6,787 nt of DNA, taken from positions 1-6,787 of the forward strand of contig USSH01000140.1 of NCBI GenBank assembly GCA_900557435.1, read 5' to 3'. Of the stretch, positions 5,322-6,787 are shown one piece after another. The translations under genes and the position numbers were made by a program. This DNA is from an uncultured Coprococcus sp. (lineage in GTDB: Bacteria > Bacillota > Clostridia > Lachnospirales > Lachnospiraceae). Each line of letters starts with the position of its first letter. Positions within the stretch are counted from its first letter, which is position 1. The notes below the pieces were generated by a model. That model was not told where the DNA came from and did no database searches. It saw nothing but the letters and a program-made list of their open reading frames with translations.

Positions 5322-6787
5322 ATGAAGACATCGGTTATAGGATTTCCAAGGGTGGGAACATTAAGAGAGTTAAAATTTGCATCAGAGAAATATTTCAGAC
5401 ATGAGATAACGGCGCAGGAGCTGACAGACATTGCCGCAGATCTCAGACACAGACACTGGGTAACACAGGTGGCAGCAGGAATAGATTTTATTCCATGCAA
5501 CGACTTTTCATTTTACGATATCGTGCTTGACACAGCCGTTCTTCTCGGAATCGCGCCAAAGAGATACAGAGAGCTTAATGTCTCAAAGCTCGACACATAT
5601 TTTGCAATGGCAAGGGGGTATCAGGGAGAATCAGGAGATGTAAAAGCGCTTGCTATGAAGAAGTGGTTCAACACGAATTATCACTACATAGTCCCGGAGA
5701 TAGAGGATGACACAGTGATAAGCTTAGACAGCGAGAAGCTTATAGGTGAATATGAGGAGGCCAAGGAGCTTGGGATCAAGACAAAGCCTGTGGTGACAGG
5801 ACCGTACACCATGCTTAAGCTCTGCAGATATGTGGGGACTAAGAATGCAGAAGATTTTGCTGATGATGTGGCAGAGGCCTACAGACAGCTTATTGCCGAG
5901 TGCGATGGAAAGAATGTGGATTGGCTGCAGTTTGATGAGCCGTCACTGGTGAGAGATATGGATGACGATGATAAGGCGCTTTTCCACAGGGTGTATGACA
6001 GGGTATTTGTAGATCGTGCAGACTGTAAGATACTTCTCCAGACATACTTCGGTGATGTGAGGGATGTGTATGAAGATATCATAAATATGCCATTCGCCGG
6101 TATAGGCCTTGACTTTATAGAGGGCAGGCAGACCGGAGAGCTTATAGACAGATACGGCTTCCCTGAGGATAAGGTACTTTTTGCCGGCCTGATAAATGGC
6201 AAAAATATATGGAGAAATCATTACGATAATACCCTCAAGGTAGTAGGGCAGCTTCGCGATAAGAAGATAAATGTGATTCTGTCCACATCCTGCTCACTGC
6301 TCCATGTTCCATACACACTTAAGCATGAGACGAAGCTTACACAGGATTACCTGAAGTTCTTTGCATTTGCGGAAGAAAAGCTTACTGAACTTTCAGAGCT
6401 TGCGGCACTTGCCGAGAGCTATAACTATGCAGAGCTTGAGGCGTATCACAGGAATCAGGAGTTATTTGCAGGAACAAGAGACTGTAACAGCGACGAGGTG
6501 AGACAGAGACTTGCGGCGGTGACTGAGGCTGATTATGTAAGGCTTCCGAAGAGAAGCGAGAGACAGGCTCTCCAGAAGAAGGAATTTGGACTTCCAGAGC
6601 TTCCGACAACGACCATAGGTTCATTCCCGCAGACAAAGGATGTGAAGTCACAGAGAGCACAGTTCAGAAAAGGAGAGATATCTGAGCAGGAGTATGTGGA
6701 CTTTGTAAAGGGCAAGATAAAGGAATGTGTGAAGTGGCAGGCGGATATCGGCAACAGACTATCAAGGCTCGAGCTTAATGAGTCTAG
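5322..6787 (+). CDS. metE: Cobalamin-independent methionine synthase (MetE), partial, runs off the window
   Basis: MetE moves a methyl group from 5-methyltetrahydropteroyl-triglutamate to homocysteine, giving methionine without cobalamin, in the cytoplasm. The N-terminal domain is clear: KTSVIGFPRVGTLRELKFA at the start, HWVTQVAAGIDFIPCNDFSFYD, then PVVTGPYTMLKL, LQFDEPSLVRD, FAGIGLDFIEG, LFAGLINGKNIWR and STSCSLLHVPY. The catalytic domain begins with TTTIGSFPQT, where IGS (432-434) matches the homocysteine-contacting Ile-Gly-Ser of E. coli MetE. The Zn ligands would lie beyond the window. ATG 5322 is 5 nt from AGGAGG (5311-5316); an adjacent ATG at 5319 would be only 2 nt away, so I chose the second. 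It has its own promoter. After Gly477 (about 6752) the expected LDVLVHGE is replaced by NRLSRLEL, although the frame stays open. The coding potential is sound up to there and doubtful after. Confidence 0.93.
   Translation, partial: MKTSVIGFPRVGTLRELKFASEKYFRHEITAQELTDIAADLRHRHWVTQVAAGIDFIPCNDFSFYDIVLDTAVLLGIAPKRYRELNVSKLDTYFAMARGYQGESGDVKALAMKKWFNTNYHYIVPEIEDDTVISLDSEKLIGEYEEAKELGIKTKPVVTGPYTMLKLCRYVGTKNAEDFADDVAEAYRQLIAECDGKNVDWLQFDEPSLVRDMDDDDKALFHRVYDRVFVDRADCKILLQTYFGDVRDVYEDIINMPFAGIGLDFIEGRQTGELIDRYGFPEDKVLFAGLINGKNIWRNHYDNTLKVVGQLRDKKINVILSTSCSLLHVPYTLKHETKLTQDYLKFFAFAEEKLTELSELAALAESYNYAELEAYHRNQELFAGTRDCNSDEVRQRLAAVTEADYVRLPKRSERQALQKKEFGLPELPTTTIGSFPQTKDVKSQRAQFRKGEISEQEYVDFVKGKIKECVKWQADIGNRLSRLELNES
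6753..6787 (+). other. Terminal 35 nt that do not match MetE
   Basis: From 6753 to the end, none of the three forward frames gives the near-invariant LDVLVHGE(x)ER segment expected at this point of metE. The stretch contains CTCGAG at 6768-6773. It may be non-native sequence at an assembly or clone edge, or a true rearrangement that truncates metE. I do not recognise its source. Confidence 0.5.

Noticed and set aside
5879..6754. Minus-strand open frames opposite metE, and similar ones opposite queA and the HTH gene
   Set aside because: They are antisense shadows of well-identified genes, with no motifs or ribosome sites.

Overview
The window reads as a stretch of chromosome from a low-to-mid GC Firmicute. 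Clostridia, and within them Lachnospiraceae, is the best guess. Support for this comes from strong AGGAGG-type ribosome sites, small tightly packed same-strand genes, an XRE regulator fused to a four-helix membrane tail, a DUF2752 gene beside a YxjI-like (LURP-one-related) gene, and an AAA-ATPase-like/PD-(D/E)XK gene of the type found in many copies in gut clostridia. The taxonomy is inferred from gene content and was not computed. Every supported gene lies on the plus strand.

Layout. 1-212 is the 3' end of pheT, closed by a long hairpin terminator (250-312). 478-1071 is a monocistronic XRE-type regulator with a membrane tail. It is followed by a -10-like TATAAT and a second long terminator (1130-1181). 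1296-3820 is a compact run of four genes: queA (tRNA queuosine synthesis), a small alpha/beta hydrolase-like protein, a DUF2752 membrane protein that overlaps the hydrolase gene by 61 nt, and a YxjI/LURP-one-like protein whose GTG start lies in a hairpin. 3846-5112 is a broken member of the AAA-ATPase-like/PD-(D/E)XK family. It has lost its middle and is split between two frames at a T6 run. A third terminator (5170-5216) closes this block. 5322-6787 is metE, with its own promoter and a short structured leader, and it runs off the window.

How the genes relate. pheT, queA and metE are housekeeping genes for tRNA charging, tRNA modification and methionine synthesis. QueA consumes S-adenosylmethionine and MetE makes its precursor methionine, but the two are separated by a terminator and a promoter and are not one operon. 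The genes after queA are of unknown function. DUF2752 and the YxjI-like protein may act at or near the membrane, which is inference.

The most notable observations are: the decayed nuclease/ATPase, with its Walker A Ser/Thr lost, its middle deleted and its two frames meeting at T6; the sudden loss of MetE homology after about position 6752, just before the homocysteine-binding glutamate; a hairpin over the start of the YxjI-like gene; and a promoter-like element that would start transcription directly at a terminator hairpin. I did not find a convincing new multi-gene system, CRISPR array, RNA gene of a known class or intact mobile element.
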